A model generated the notes under the pieces. That model did no database searches and was not told where the DNA came from. It was given only the letters and a program-made list of their open reading frames with translations. The position numbers and the translations under genes are program-made. This document shows positions 6,708 through 12,173 of a DNA stretch of 14,372 nucleotides, piece by piece (positions within the stretch are counted from its first letter, which is position 1; every line of letters begins with the position of its first letter). The DNA comes from UBA6987 sp045617825 (GTDB taxonomy: Bacteria; Bacillota; Clostridia; Lachnospirales; Lachnospiraceae), in the NCBI GenBank assembly GCA_045617825.1, contig JAZLJI010000104.1:1-14372 (forward strand). The letters run 5' to 3'.

Positions 6708-8081
6708 ATGAAGAAAAACAGGATGAGATTTGCGAAGCTGATGGGCCGGGCCGGGCTGCTTTGCGCTGCCGCGGCGGTTTGGCTGTGCATGGGGACCGTC
6801 CGGGCGGCGGAGCTCGGGTCCGCCGTCTCCGCGGAGGGGCAGACCGCTGCCCTCGGAGCCGCCGCGACCGCGGAGACGCAGGAGGATTTTTATCTTGACG
6901 AGAAGGCGCATCTGCCCGGGATGGAGAAGAGCTGGTACCAGGGCTATGAGCCGGAGATCGCGGGGGACATGCTGACCCTGCTGCTGCCGATCCGCTCCGA
7001 CAAAGCGGCAGGACCGGTCACGGCCTCGCTGCATTTGCTGGATCCGGACGTTTATCTGCTGAAAAATGAACCGGAGGCGGTGAAGGCCGAGGCGCAGGAG
7101 GGCCTTTACGGGATCGCGCTGCGCCTTCCGCTGCAGTCGGCCCCGGTAAACGGCGACTATCCCGCGGTGATCCGCATTTGCGGGCAGACGCAGGAGGGCG
7201 CGGCGCTGGAAACGGAGCTGCCCTACGTGATCCGGATCCGCGGCGGCGCGGCCAATCCGGAAAAGGAAAAGCCGGAGCTGAGCTTGTCCGGCGCGCTGAC
7301 CGTCGGGGAGGAGGGCGTGCTGTACCTCACCCTGCGGAATCCCGCGAAGACCCTTTCGCTCACGGAGGGCGAGGTCCTGCTGACGGAGAGCAGCGGCAGC
7401 GTCACCGTGACCGGGAGAAGCCGCCTGAGCCTTCCGGAGATCCTGCCCGGCGAGACATTTGCCCTGGAGATCCCGGTGCTGACCGGGGGCCGGGCCGCTG
7501 TATCCCTGCACCGTTTTACGGTAAGTGTCAGCTGCCGTGTTCTGGGGCAGGAGCGGCTTGTGGAGGAAAGCTTCATGCTTCCGGTCACGCAGGAAATGCG
7601 GATGGAAATGGGCAGCCTGGACGTGCCGCCGACAGCCGTGGAGGGCGACGTGGCCTCGATGTCTCTGCTGATCATGAATCTGGGAAAGGCGGATATCTGC
7701 AACGCGATGGCCACGCTGGAGCTGGAGGGCATCTCCGCCCGGCAAAGCGTGCTGGCGGGGAATATCGGCCCCGGCGAGACCCGGCAGGCCCGGATCAGCT
7801 TCAGCCCGCTCCGGGGACAGCCGGGACTGAAGCGGGGGACCGTGACGCTGCGCTGCGAGGACGAATACGGCAACGTGAAAGAAGAGCAGTTCCCGATCGA
7901 GCTGACGGTAGAAGAGGCACCGAAGGACGAGGAGCCCTCGGGAGATCCCGAGCGGAAGGAGGCACCGGCCTGGCTGATTCCGGCTCTGGAGGTGGGCTGC
8001 GGCCTCTTCCTCGCCGCCTTCATTGTGCAGGGCGCGCTGCTGCGCGGCCGCCTGCGCCGTCTGGAGGAGGACCGGCTGTAA
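6708..8081 (+). CDS. Secreted, membrane-anchored probable beta-sandwich protein
   Basis: A 457-residue protein. Residues 1-34 form a signal peptide: basic MKKNRMRFAK, hydrophobic core, then a probable cut near VRAA. A single C-terminal span (about 422-445) ends in an arginine-rich tail, fixing the chain to the outer face of the membrane. Between them (about 75-402) are beta-rich repeats of Ig/CARDB-like character, such as LYLTLRNPAKTLSL, SLLIMNLGKADICNAM and a final RCEDEYGNV strand, resembling COG1361 S-layer-type proteins. The family assignment is my reading of composition and spacing, without a catalytic motif. GGGAG lies 7 nt before the ATG, which is one base after the permease stop codon, so the gene belongs to the operon. 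The likely role is an extracytoplasmic partner of the FtsX permease, by analogy with MacA or EnvC, though unrelated in sequence. Confidence 0.8.
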   Translation: MKKNRMRFAKLMGRAGLLCAAAAVWLCMGTVRAAELGSAVSAEGQTAALGAAATAETQEDFYLDEKAHLPGMEKSWYQGYEPEIAGDMLTLLLPIRSDKAAGPVTASLHLLDPDVYLLKNEPEAVKAEAQEGLYGIALRLPLQSAPVNGDYPAVIRICGQTQEGAALETELPYVIRIRGGAANPEKEKPELSLSGALTVGEEGVLYLTLRNPAKTLSLTEGEVLLTESSGSVTVTGRSRLSLPEILPGETFALEIPVLTGGRAAVSLHRFTVSVSCRVLGQERLVEESFMLPVTQEMRMEMGSLDVPPTAVEGDVASMSLLIMNLGKADICNAMATLELEGISARQSVLAGNIGPGETRQARISFSPLRGQPGLKRGTVTLRCEDEYGNVKEEQFPIELTVEEAPKDEEPSGDPERKEAPAWLIPALEVGCGLFLAAFIVQGALLRGRLRRLEEDRL

Positions 8082-8216
8082 AGCCCGCGCGGCGGAAAGC
8101 TTCCGCGGAAGGGCCTTCCCGAGAAAGAATAATGAGCAGCCAAAAAGGCGGCCGCTTTTGCCTGTATCAGGCAGAGCGGCCGCCTTGCGGTACTATCATA
8201 GGCGGAACCTTCGCTG
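8082..8216. other. Convergent gap with hairpins, no gene
   Basis: Between the five-gene operon and the antitoxin there is no room for a toxin gene. The gap holds a 6-bp hairpin GCGGAA/TTCCGC (8092-8106), a palindrome GGAAGGGCCTTCC (8107-8119) and the strong terminator at 8142-8186. The first two lack T-tracts. Confidence 0.6.
8142..8186 (-). terminator. Rho-independent terminator of the antitoxin gene
   Basis: Arms AAGGCGGCCGCT (8145-8156) and AGCGGCCGCCTT (8175-8186) pair perfectly over 12 bp. An inner GCCTG/CAGGC stem (8160-8172) extends the hairpin. On the minus strand the stem runs into five T residues, so it terminates the antitoxin transcript about 30 bp past its stop. On the plus strand only TT follows, so termination of the exporter operon here would be weaker. 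Confidence 0.8.
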
Positions 8217-8492
8217 TTATTGGTCTCTGCAGTCCTCCTCGATCAGTTCATGCTCAGTCATGTTGCGGCCGGCTTTAGCATCCGCGATGGCGGCGGATAA
8301 ACGCCGGTAGTTTTCTTCGCTGTAAAACGGATCGATACTGAGGTCAAACGGAATACGCTTTTCTCTTCCGACCTTCTTTGCGAATATGGTGAATGCGGCA
8401 GACATGGACAACCCGATTTCATTACAAACCTGTTCCATGCTCTTCTTATCTTCTTCATCAAGTCTGAAATTGACCATTGCCGTCTGTGCCAT
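8217..8492 (-). CDS. RelB/DinJ-family antitoxin, apparently without a toxin
   Basis: A 91-residue protein with the DinJ-type ribbon-helix-helix N-terminus. Strand VNFRLDEEDKK is followed by an amphipathic helix, GLSMSAAFTIFAKKV and the family-typical IPFDLS. The acidic C-terminal half (SEENYRRLSAAIADAKAG onward) is the part that in relatives wraps the YafQ/RelE-type toxin. The start follows a strong AAAGGAGGG by 7 nt. Normally the toxin gene overlaps or follows immediately. Here only 135 bp remain before the convergent operon, filled by a terminator, so the antitoxin is solitary. Base composition looks less GC-rich than the flanks, compatible with acquisition. It may repress its own promoter, neutralise a toxin elsewhere, or be a relic. 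Confidence 0.88.
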   Translation of the reverse strand: MAQTAMVNFRLDEEDKKSMEQVCNEIGLSMSAAFTIFAKKVGREKRIPFDLSIDPFYSEENYRRLSAAIADAKAGRNMTEHELIEEDCRDQ

Positions 8493-8506
8493 AGAAAACC
8501 CTCCTT

Positions 8507-8520
8507 TACTGCCTTCAGTA
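8507..8520. promoter_or_regulatory. Candidate autoregulatory operator of the antitoxin
   Basis: TACTG CCTT CAGTA is an inverted repeat with 5-bp arms lying between the ribosome binding site and the -10 box and overlapping the latter. Ribbon-helix-helix antitoxins commonly bind short palindromes in exactly this position. Binding here is inferred from position and symmetry only. Confidence 0.35.
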
Positions 8521-8545
8521 TAAATGATTGTAAAGCATATTGCAA
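8517..8545 (-). promoter_or_regulatory. Promoter of the antitoxin gene
   Basis: On the minus strand TTGCAA (8540-8545), a 17-nt spacer and TATACT (8517-8522) form a good sigma-A-type promoter. The start would fall near 8510, leaving a leader of about 18 nt that already contains the GGAGG. Confidence 0.65.
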
Positions 8546-8577
8546 GCGCTTTTATTTACAAATCGGCGCGAAACGTC

Positions 8578-8617
8578 AAAAAAATGCCCCGGGCCGCATA
8601 TCAGGGCGGCCCGGGGC
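8578..8617 (-). terminator. Rho-independent terminator of the DUF2130 gene
   Basis: Arms GCCCCGGGCCGC (8586-8597) and GCGGCCCGGGGC (8606-8617) pair perfectly over 12 bp around an 8-nt loop. On the minus strand the stem is followed by AT and then a T-tract (complement of the A-run at 8578-8584). It lies about 37 bp past the stop of the DUF2130 gene and insulates the antitoxin promoter. Confidence 0.85.
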
Positions 8618-8653
8618 CTTCACGCACAGGACGCGGCCGACTGGCTCGCAGCC

Positions 8654-9889
8654 TTATTCGTTCCGCAGACTTTCAAACATATCCGCCACGGAGGGGCAGT
8701 TTTTCGTCAGCTTTTTCACGCTCAGCTCCTGGGCCTTGTCGTTGGCGATGCGAAGCTGGCGCTCGGAGCCGAGAAGGCCGTCCTTGACCTTCTGCAGGTG
8801 GTCGATGGTCTTGTCGATCTCATCGATCGCCGTTTTGAATTTCTCGCTGGCGATCCGGTAGTTATTGCCGAATTTGTCCTGAAAATCCAGCAGATTCTGC
8901 TCGAAATTGCGGATATCCAGGTTCTGATTCCGGGCGATCGCCAGCTCCTTTTTGTAGGAGACGGCATTGCGGGAGGCGTTGCGCAGCAGGGAGATCAGCG
9001 GAATGAAGAACTGCGGCCGGACCACGTACATCTTCGGATAGCGGTAGGACACGTCCACGATGCCTTCGTTGTACAGCTCGCTGTCCGCCTCCAGAAGGGA
9101 CACCAGCACGGCGTATTCGCAGCCCTTTTCGTTGCGGTCCTTGTCCAGCTCCTTGAAGAAGTCCTCGTTTTTGTGCTTGGTGGCGGTGGCGTCGTTCTCG
9201 TTCTTCATCTCGAACATGATGGAGATATATTCTGTCCCTTCATCGTAGTCGCGGAAGATGAAATCCCCCTTGCTGCCGGTCCTCGCGTCGTTGTCCTTCT
9301 CGAAATAGGCCTCGGGAAATGCTGCCGCCCGGATCCGGTTGAATTCGATGCTGCAGTGCTGCTCCAGGGTCTCGCCCACCATCTTGGTGGACATTTTGGC
9401 CTTCAGATCCTTATAGTAGCCGATCAAGGTATCCTTGTCCTTCAGCTCCTTCTGATGCGTATCCTGCAGCAGGGCGAGGGCGCTCCGGTGCTGGGTCTCG
9501 GCGGTGGCCTGCGCGGCCTTCAGCCGCTCGATCTCGCTTTCTTTTTCGGCGACCGCCAGCTTGACGGCGGCGTCCTTCTCCGCGGCAGCCAGGCGGACGG
9601 CGGCGTCCTTTTCCCCGGCGAGCTTTGCCTTTTCCGCCCCGGCGAGCTGCAGGGCCAGGGCCTTATCGGCCTTAAGCTTCTCCATCTCAGCCCGGAGCGA
9701 GGCGATCACCTGGTCCTTGGCATTTTCCGCCTGGGCCACGGCCAGCTGCTTTTCGCTTTTCAGGGCGTCTTCCCGCCGCTGGACCTCCGCATGGAATTCC
9801 CTGTCGTGGACCTGCTTGAGGATGGCGGCGTAGCCGGACTCGTCAACGGCAAATACCTCGCCGCATTTGGGACATCTGATTTCCTGCAT
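8654..9889 (-). CDS. DUF2130-domain coiled-coil protein with nuclease-like motif
   Basis: A 411-residue protein matching my recollection of the DUF2130/COG4487 family, whose function is not established. It begins with a CPKC zinc-ribbon-like half (C6, C9), then a long charged coiled coil (about 25-165) that includes 11-residue repeats at 93-114. The conserved C-terminal part (about 170-390) contains GSKGDFIFRDYDEG followed by ISIMFEMKNEND: D209, E227 and K229 in D...ExK spacing, which resembles the core of PD-(D/E)XK nucleases. A second coil closes the protein. The ATG at 9889 is chosen because AAGGAGG lies 4 nt upstream and the CPKC start is typical; 22 further upstream codons look non-coding. 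It lies 108 bp downstream of the EamA gene and has its own terminator. A DNA-related role is inference. Confidence 0.85.
   Translation of the reverse strand: MQEIRCPKCGEVFAVDESGYAAILKQVHDREFHAEVQRREDALKSEKQLAVAQAENAKDQVIASLRAEMEKLKADKALALQLAGAEKAKLAGEKDAAVRLAAAEKDAAVKLAVAEKESEIERLKAAQATAETQHRSALALLQDTHQKELKDKDTLIGYYKDLKAKMSTKMVGETLEQHCSIEFNRIRAAAFPEAYFEKDNDARTGSKGDFIFRDYDEGTEYISIMFEMKNENDATATKHKNEDFFKELDKDRNEKGCEYAVLVSLLEADSELYNEGIVDVSYRYPKMYVVRPQFFIPLISLLRNASRNAVSYKKELAIARNQNLDIRNFEQNLLDFQDKFGNNYRIASEKFKTAIDEIDKTIDHLQKVKDGLLGSERQLRIANDKAQELSVKKLTKNCPSVADMFESLRNE
9548..9613 (-). repeat. In-frame 33-bp tandem duplication in the coiled coil
   Basis: Residues 93-103 (EKDAAVRLAAA) and 104-114 (EKDAAVKLAVA) are near-identical, encoded by two tandem 33-bp units. 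A third, degenerate unit (EKESEIERLKA) follows. Eleven-residue periodicity keeps coiled-coil register as a hendecad, so unit number could vary between strains without breaking the protein. Confidence 0.7.
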
Positions 9890-9905
9890 GTATCCTCCTT
9901 TTTTG

Positions 9906-9921
9906 GCTTCCGCGCGGAAGC
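9906..9921. repeat. Perfect 16-bp palindrome before the DUF2130 start
   Basis: GCTTCCGCGCGGAAGC lies just upstream of the AAGGAGG of the DUF2130 gene, separated by a C and an A-tract. In the transcript it could form an 8-bp stem without a proper loop, or in DNA serve as a dimer binding site. No clear promoter was found between it and the upstream gene. Confidence 0.4.
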
Positions 9922-9977
9922 AGGGCGGCGCCGGTAAACGGCGTCGGTCTAACACCTAAAAATGATCGGAAAACGGT

Positions 9978-9992
9978 CGGGAACGGGTCCCG
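9978..9992 (-). terminator. Weak hairpin after the EamA gene
   Basis: CGGGA and TCCCG pair over 5 bp around a 5-nt loop. On the minus strand a TTTT run follows only after four more bases. It starts 6 bp past the EamA stop. It is a poor terminator, so read-through into the DUF2130 gene is plausible. Confidence 0.25.
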
Positions 9993-9997
9993 GGTCC

Positions 9998-10879
9998 TCA
10001 TTCCTTCCGCAGCTCTGACAGCAGCGCGGCGCCGATGATCAGTACCGAGCCGATCCCGCCCCAGAGGCCCAGGGGCTCCGCCAGGAACAGGGCGGAGAGC
10101 AGGATCGCCACCACCGGGTCGATGTAGGAGAGGATCCCGATGGTCCGGGCGGGCAGATGCTCCATGGCGCCGAAATACAGCCAGTAGGCGATGCCGGTGT
10201 GGAGGATGCCCACCGCCAGCAGCAGGAGCAGCACCGGCAGGGTCAGCTGATTTTCCGGGATGCTGACGGCAGCCTTCTCCGTCAGCAGGAGATAAGGCAG
10301 CAGCACCAGGCTGGCAAAGCCCAGCTGGCTCACGGTCCGCTCGAAGGCGGGCAGGCCGGTGATCTTCTTGTTGATCAGCATGACGACGGCGTAGAGCGCT
10401 GCGGCGGCCAGGCCGAACAGGATGCCCTTCGTTTCCCCGGCGGTGGGCATTTGCCCGGAGAGGACGCCGGAGACCATCACCATGCCCGCCAGCGCCAGGA
10501 CGCAGCAGCAAATGCTTCTGCCCGTCAGCTTTTCCTTCAGCAGCGGGACCGACAGCAGGATCAGGAAAATGGGGGCCATGTAGTAGCAGAGGGTCGCCAC
10601 CGCCACGGAGGTGAAGCGGTAGGCCTCAAACAGCAGGATCCAGTTGAAGCCGATGGCGGCGCCGGAAAGCAGCAGGAGCAGGAAATGCTCCCGCAGGGCG
10701 GCGCGGTCCGGCTTTTTCTTCTGCAGCAGCATCACCAGCAGGAGGAACAGGGTCCCCACCGTGCCCCGCACGAAGGCGATCAGGGTCGAGCTCAGGGGAA
10801 TGTAGTGCCGGAAGATGCCGATGGTCCCGAAGATGAACAGCGCCAGAGACAGGCGCAGAGCGGCAGAGCGCTTCATCAT
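9998..10879 (-). CDS. EamA/DMT-superfamily transporter
   Basis: A 293-residue integral membrane protein with about ten hydrophobic spans in two homologous halves (about 10-140 and 152-290). Each half ends in the EamA-type pattern of a short acidic loop before the last span: PLLKEKLTGR near 113-121 and LFLAEPLG near 265-271. YYMAPIFLIL and SYIDPVVAIL mark the conserved span before each. Relatives export amino acids or other small metabolites; substrate here is unknown. The ATG at 10879 overlaps the reductase stop as ATGA, and a second ATG at 10876 overlaps it as TGATG. GAGG is 4 nt from the first and 7 nt from the second, so the true start may be 10876. Translation is coupled to the reductase gene in either case. 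Confidence 0.88.
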   Translation of the reverse strand: MMKRSAALRLSLALFIFGTIGIFRHYIPLSSTLIAFVRGTVGTLFLLLVMLLQKKKPDRAALREHFLLLLLSGAAIGFNWILLFEAYRFTSVAVATLCYYMAPIFLILLSVPLLKEKLTGRSICCCVLALAGMVMVSGVLSGQMPTAGETKGILFGLAAAALYAVVMLINKKITGLPAFERTVSQLGFASLVLLPYLLLTEKAAVSIPENQLTLPVLLLLLAVGILHTGIAYWLYFGAMEHLPARTIGILSYIDPVVAILLSALFLAEPLGLWGGIGSVLIIGAALLSELRKE

Positions 10880-12009
10880 TTTGCCTCTTTCTTCTTCTCC
10901 AGCGCGGCAGCGGCCTTCTCCAGATACTCGCGGATCGGCAAATGCTGCGGGCACTTCTCCTCGCAGGCGCCGCAGTGCAGGCAGTCGGAGGCTCTGTGAC
11001 CGGGGGTCGTGCAGATGGAGCGATAATAGTAGGTCTGGCTCCAGCTGTGGAAGATCTCCCGCTTGTTCAGGCAGGCGAAGATCTCCGGGATATTGATCTG
11101 CTGCGGGCACACGTCCGTGCAGTAGTGGCAGGCGGTGCAGGGCACCAGCTCCAGCTTCGTAAAGATGGAACGGACCTTATCCACCGCGGCTGCCTCCTCG
11201 GCGGAGAGCGGCTGATAGTCCTTCATAAAGCCGATATTGTCCTGCAGCTGCTCCATATTGCTCATGCCGGACAGCACGGCCAGGATCTCCGGGAAGCCTG
11301 CGGCAAAGCGGATGGCGTACTGGGCGGGGCTGCCGCCCAGCTCTGCGAAGACCTGCGCGGCCTCCTCCGGGAGGTTCACCAGCTGGCCGCCCTTCACGGG
11401 CTCCATCACGAGGACGGCCTTGCCGAATTCCCGGCAGGTCTCCAGAAGCTTCCGGCTCTGGACCGCGGGATCCTCGAAGTCGATGTAATTATGCTGGATC
11501 TGGACCACCTCGATCTGCGGATACTCCGTGAGGATCTGCCGCAGGACCTCGGCGCTGTCATGGATGGAGATGCCGAAGTGCCTGAATTTGCCCTCCGCCT
11601 GAAGCTCCAGGGCGGTCTCGTAGGCCCGGCAGCTCTTATAGTAGGCAAAGCGCTCGGCAGTCTGGGCGTGCATCAGGTAGAAGTCGAAATAGTCCACTCC
11701 GCAGGCTTCCAGCTGCTGCTCAAAAAGCGGCCGGATGTCCTCCTGGCACTTGAAAAACATATCCGTCAGCTTGTCCGTCAGGACGTAGCTCTCCCGGGGA
11801 TAGCGGGAGGTCAGGCACGCCTTCAGCGCGGGCTCGCTCTTGCCCTCCAGATAGCCGTGGGCGGTATCGAAATAGTTGAAGCCGGCGGCCAGATAGGCAT
11901 CCACCATCGCGGAAAATTCCGTGGTATCCACGGCGCCCTCCGCCATCGGCAGACGCATGCAGCCGAAGCCGAAATTCTTCTTTACTTCAGGAAAACGATC
12001 AAGGGACAT
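10876..12009 (-). CDS. Aldo/keto reductase with C-terminal 2x[4Fe-4S] domain
   Basis: A 377-residue cytoplasmic oxidoreductase. The TIM-barrel part (about 10-280) carries the aldo/keto reductase tetrad: D48 and Y53 in DTAHGYLEG, K80 in TDKL and H114 in LMHAQ. The segments RHFGISIHD and VMEPVKGGQL are typical of the family branch that bears ferredoxin tails. The C-terminal domain has two cysteine clusters: C291/C294/C297/C301 in CTACHYCTDVCP and C343/C346/C349/C353 in CLHCGACEEKCP, each suited to a [4Fe-4S] centre. This fusion is common in anaerobes, suggesting electrons come from a ferredoxin-like donor as well as or instead of NADPH; substrate is unknown. The start at 12009 follows GGAGG by 8 nt. 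Forty further upstream codons are rejected because they cover the promoter. Confidence 0.92.
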   Translation of the reverse strand: MSLDRFPEVKKNFGFGCMRLPMAEGAVDTTEFSAMVDAYLAAGFNYFDTAHGYLEGKSEPALKACLTSRYPRESYVLTDKLTDMFFKCQEDIRPLFEQQLEACGVDYFDFYLMHAQTAERFAYYKSCRAYETALELQAEGKFRHFGISIHDSAEVLRQILTEYPQIEVVQIQHNYIDFEDPAVQSRKLLETCREFGKAVLVMEPVKGGQLVNLPEEAAQVFAELGGSPAQYAIRFAAGFPEILAVLSGMSNMEQLQDNIGFMKDYQPLSAEEAAAVDKVRSIFTKLELVPCTACHYCTDVCPQQINIPEIFACLNKREIFHSWSQTYYYRSICTTPGHRASDCLHCGACEEKCPQHLPIREYLEKAAAALEKKKEAK

Positions 12010-12040
12010 GACAAACACCTCCGTTGAAATAAGTACCTTG

Positions 12041-12069
12041 AATATAGCATGAAGGCGGAAATGTGGCAA
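12041..12069 (-). promoter_or_regulatory. Promoter of the aldo/keto reductase-EamA operon
   Basis: On the minus strand TTGCCA (12064-12069), a 17-nt spacer and TATATT (12041-12046) form a strong sigma-A-like promoter with an extended TGC before the -10. The start near 12034 gives a leader of about 25 nt ending in GGAGG. Confidence 0.7.
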
Positions 12070-12135
12070 GATTTTCCGGATTTTTTGTCTTCTAATGAAA
12101 TTTCCGTATTTCCTTCCGGGAAAATTCATGCTATA
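12043..12135. repeat. 11-bp inverted repeat spanning two divergent promoters
   Basis: TATAGCATGAA (12043-12053) and its exact complement TTCATGCTATA (12125-12135) overlap the extended -10 regions of the divergent reductase and symporter promoters. They are 71 bp apart. Between them are partly symmetric TTTTCC and GGAAAA motifs and a GAAATTTC palindrome (12097-12104). The arrangement may reflect shared promoter sequence or a common regulator site. Confidence 0.5.
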
Positions 12136-12137
12136 CT
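12129..12137 (+). promoter_or_regulatory. Extended -10 promoter of the Na+ symporter gene
   Basis: TGCTATACT is an extended -10 element (TGN plus TATACT). No good -35 box sits 17 nt upstream (TTTCCT at 12109-12114). The start near 12144 is about 30 nt before the ATG. The extended element may compensate for the weak -35. Confidence 0.5.
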
Positions 12138-12173
12138 GCTGAAAAGCTCTGCGAAAGAGAGGATTTTGCCATC

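Noticed and set aside
8082..8216. A toxin gene paired with the antitoxin
   Set aside because: Only 135 bp, mostly terminator hairpins, with no frame of toxin size on either strand.
6681..8278. Overlapping open frames on both strands around the exported protein gene (6681-7745 minus, 7178-8278 plus, 7223-8143 minus)
   Set aside because: Compositionally biased (arginine, glycine, serine or proline-rich) and lacking ribosome sites. The frame with signal peptide and anchor is the coherent one.
8540..9937. 465-codon plus-strand open frame opposite the DUF2130 gene
   Set aside because: Hydrophobic low-complexity translation typical of the antisense of a charged coiled coil. No good ribosome site, while the minus strand gives a clear family match.
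10942..12027. 361-codon plus-strand open frame opposite the reductase
   Set aside because: Antisense shadow: the reductase motifs on the other strand are intact and the shadow has no recognisable domain.
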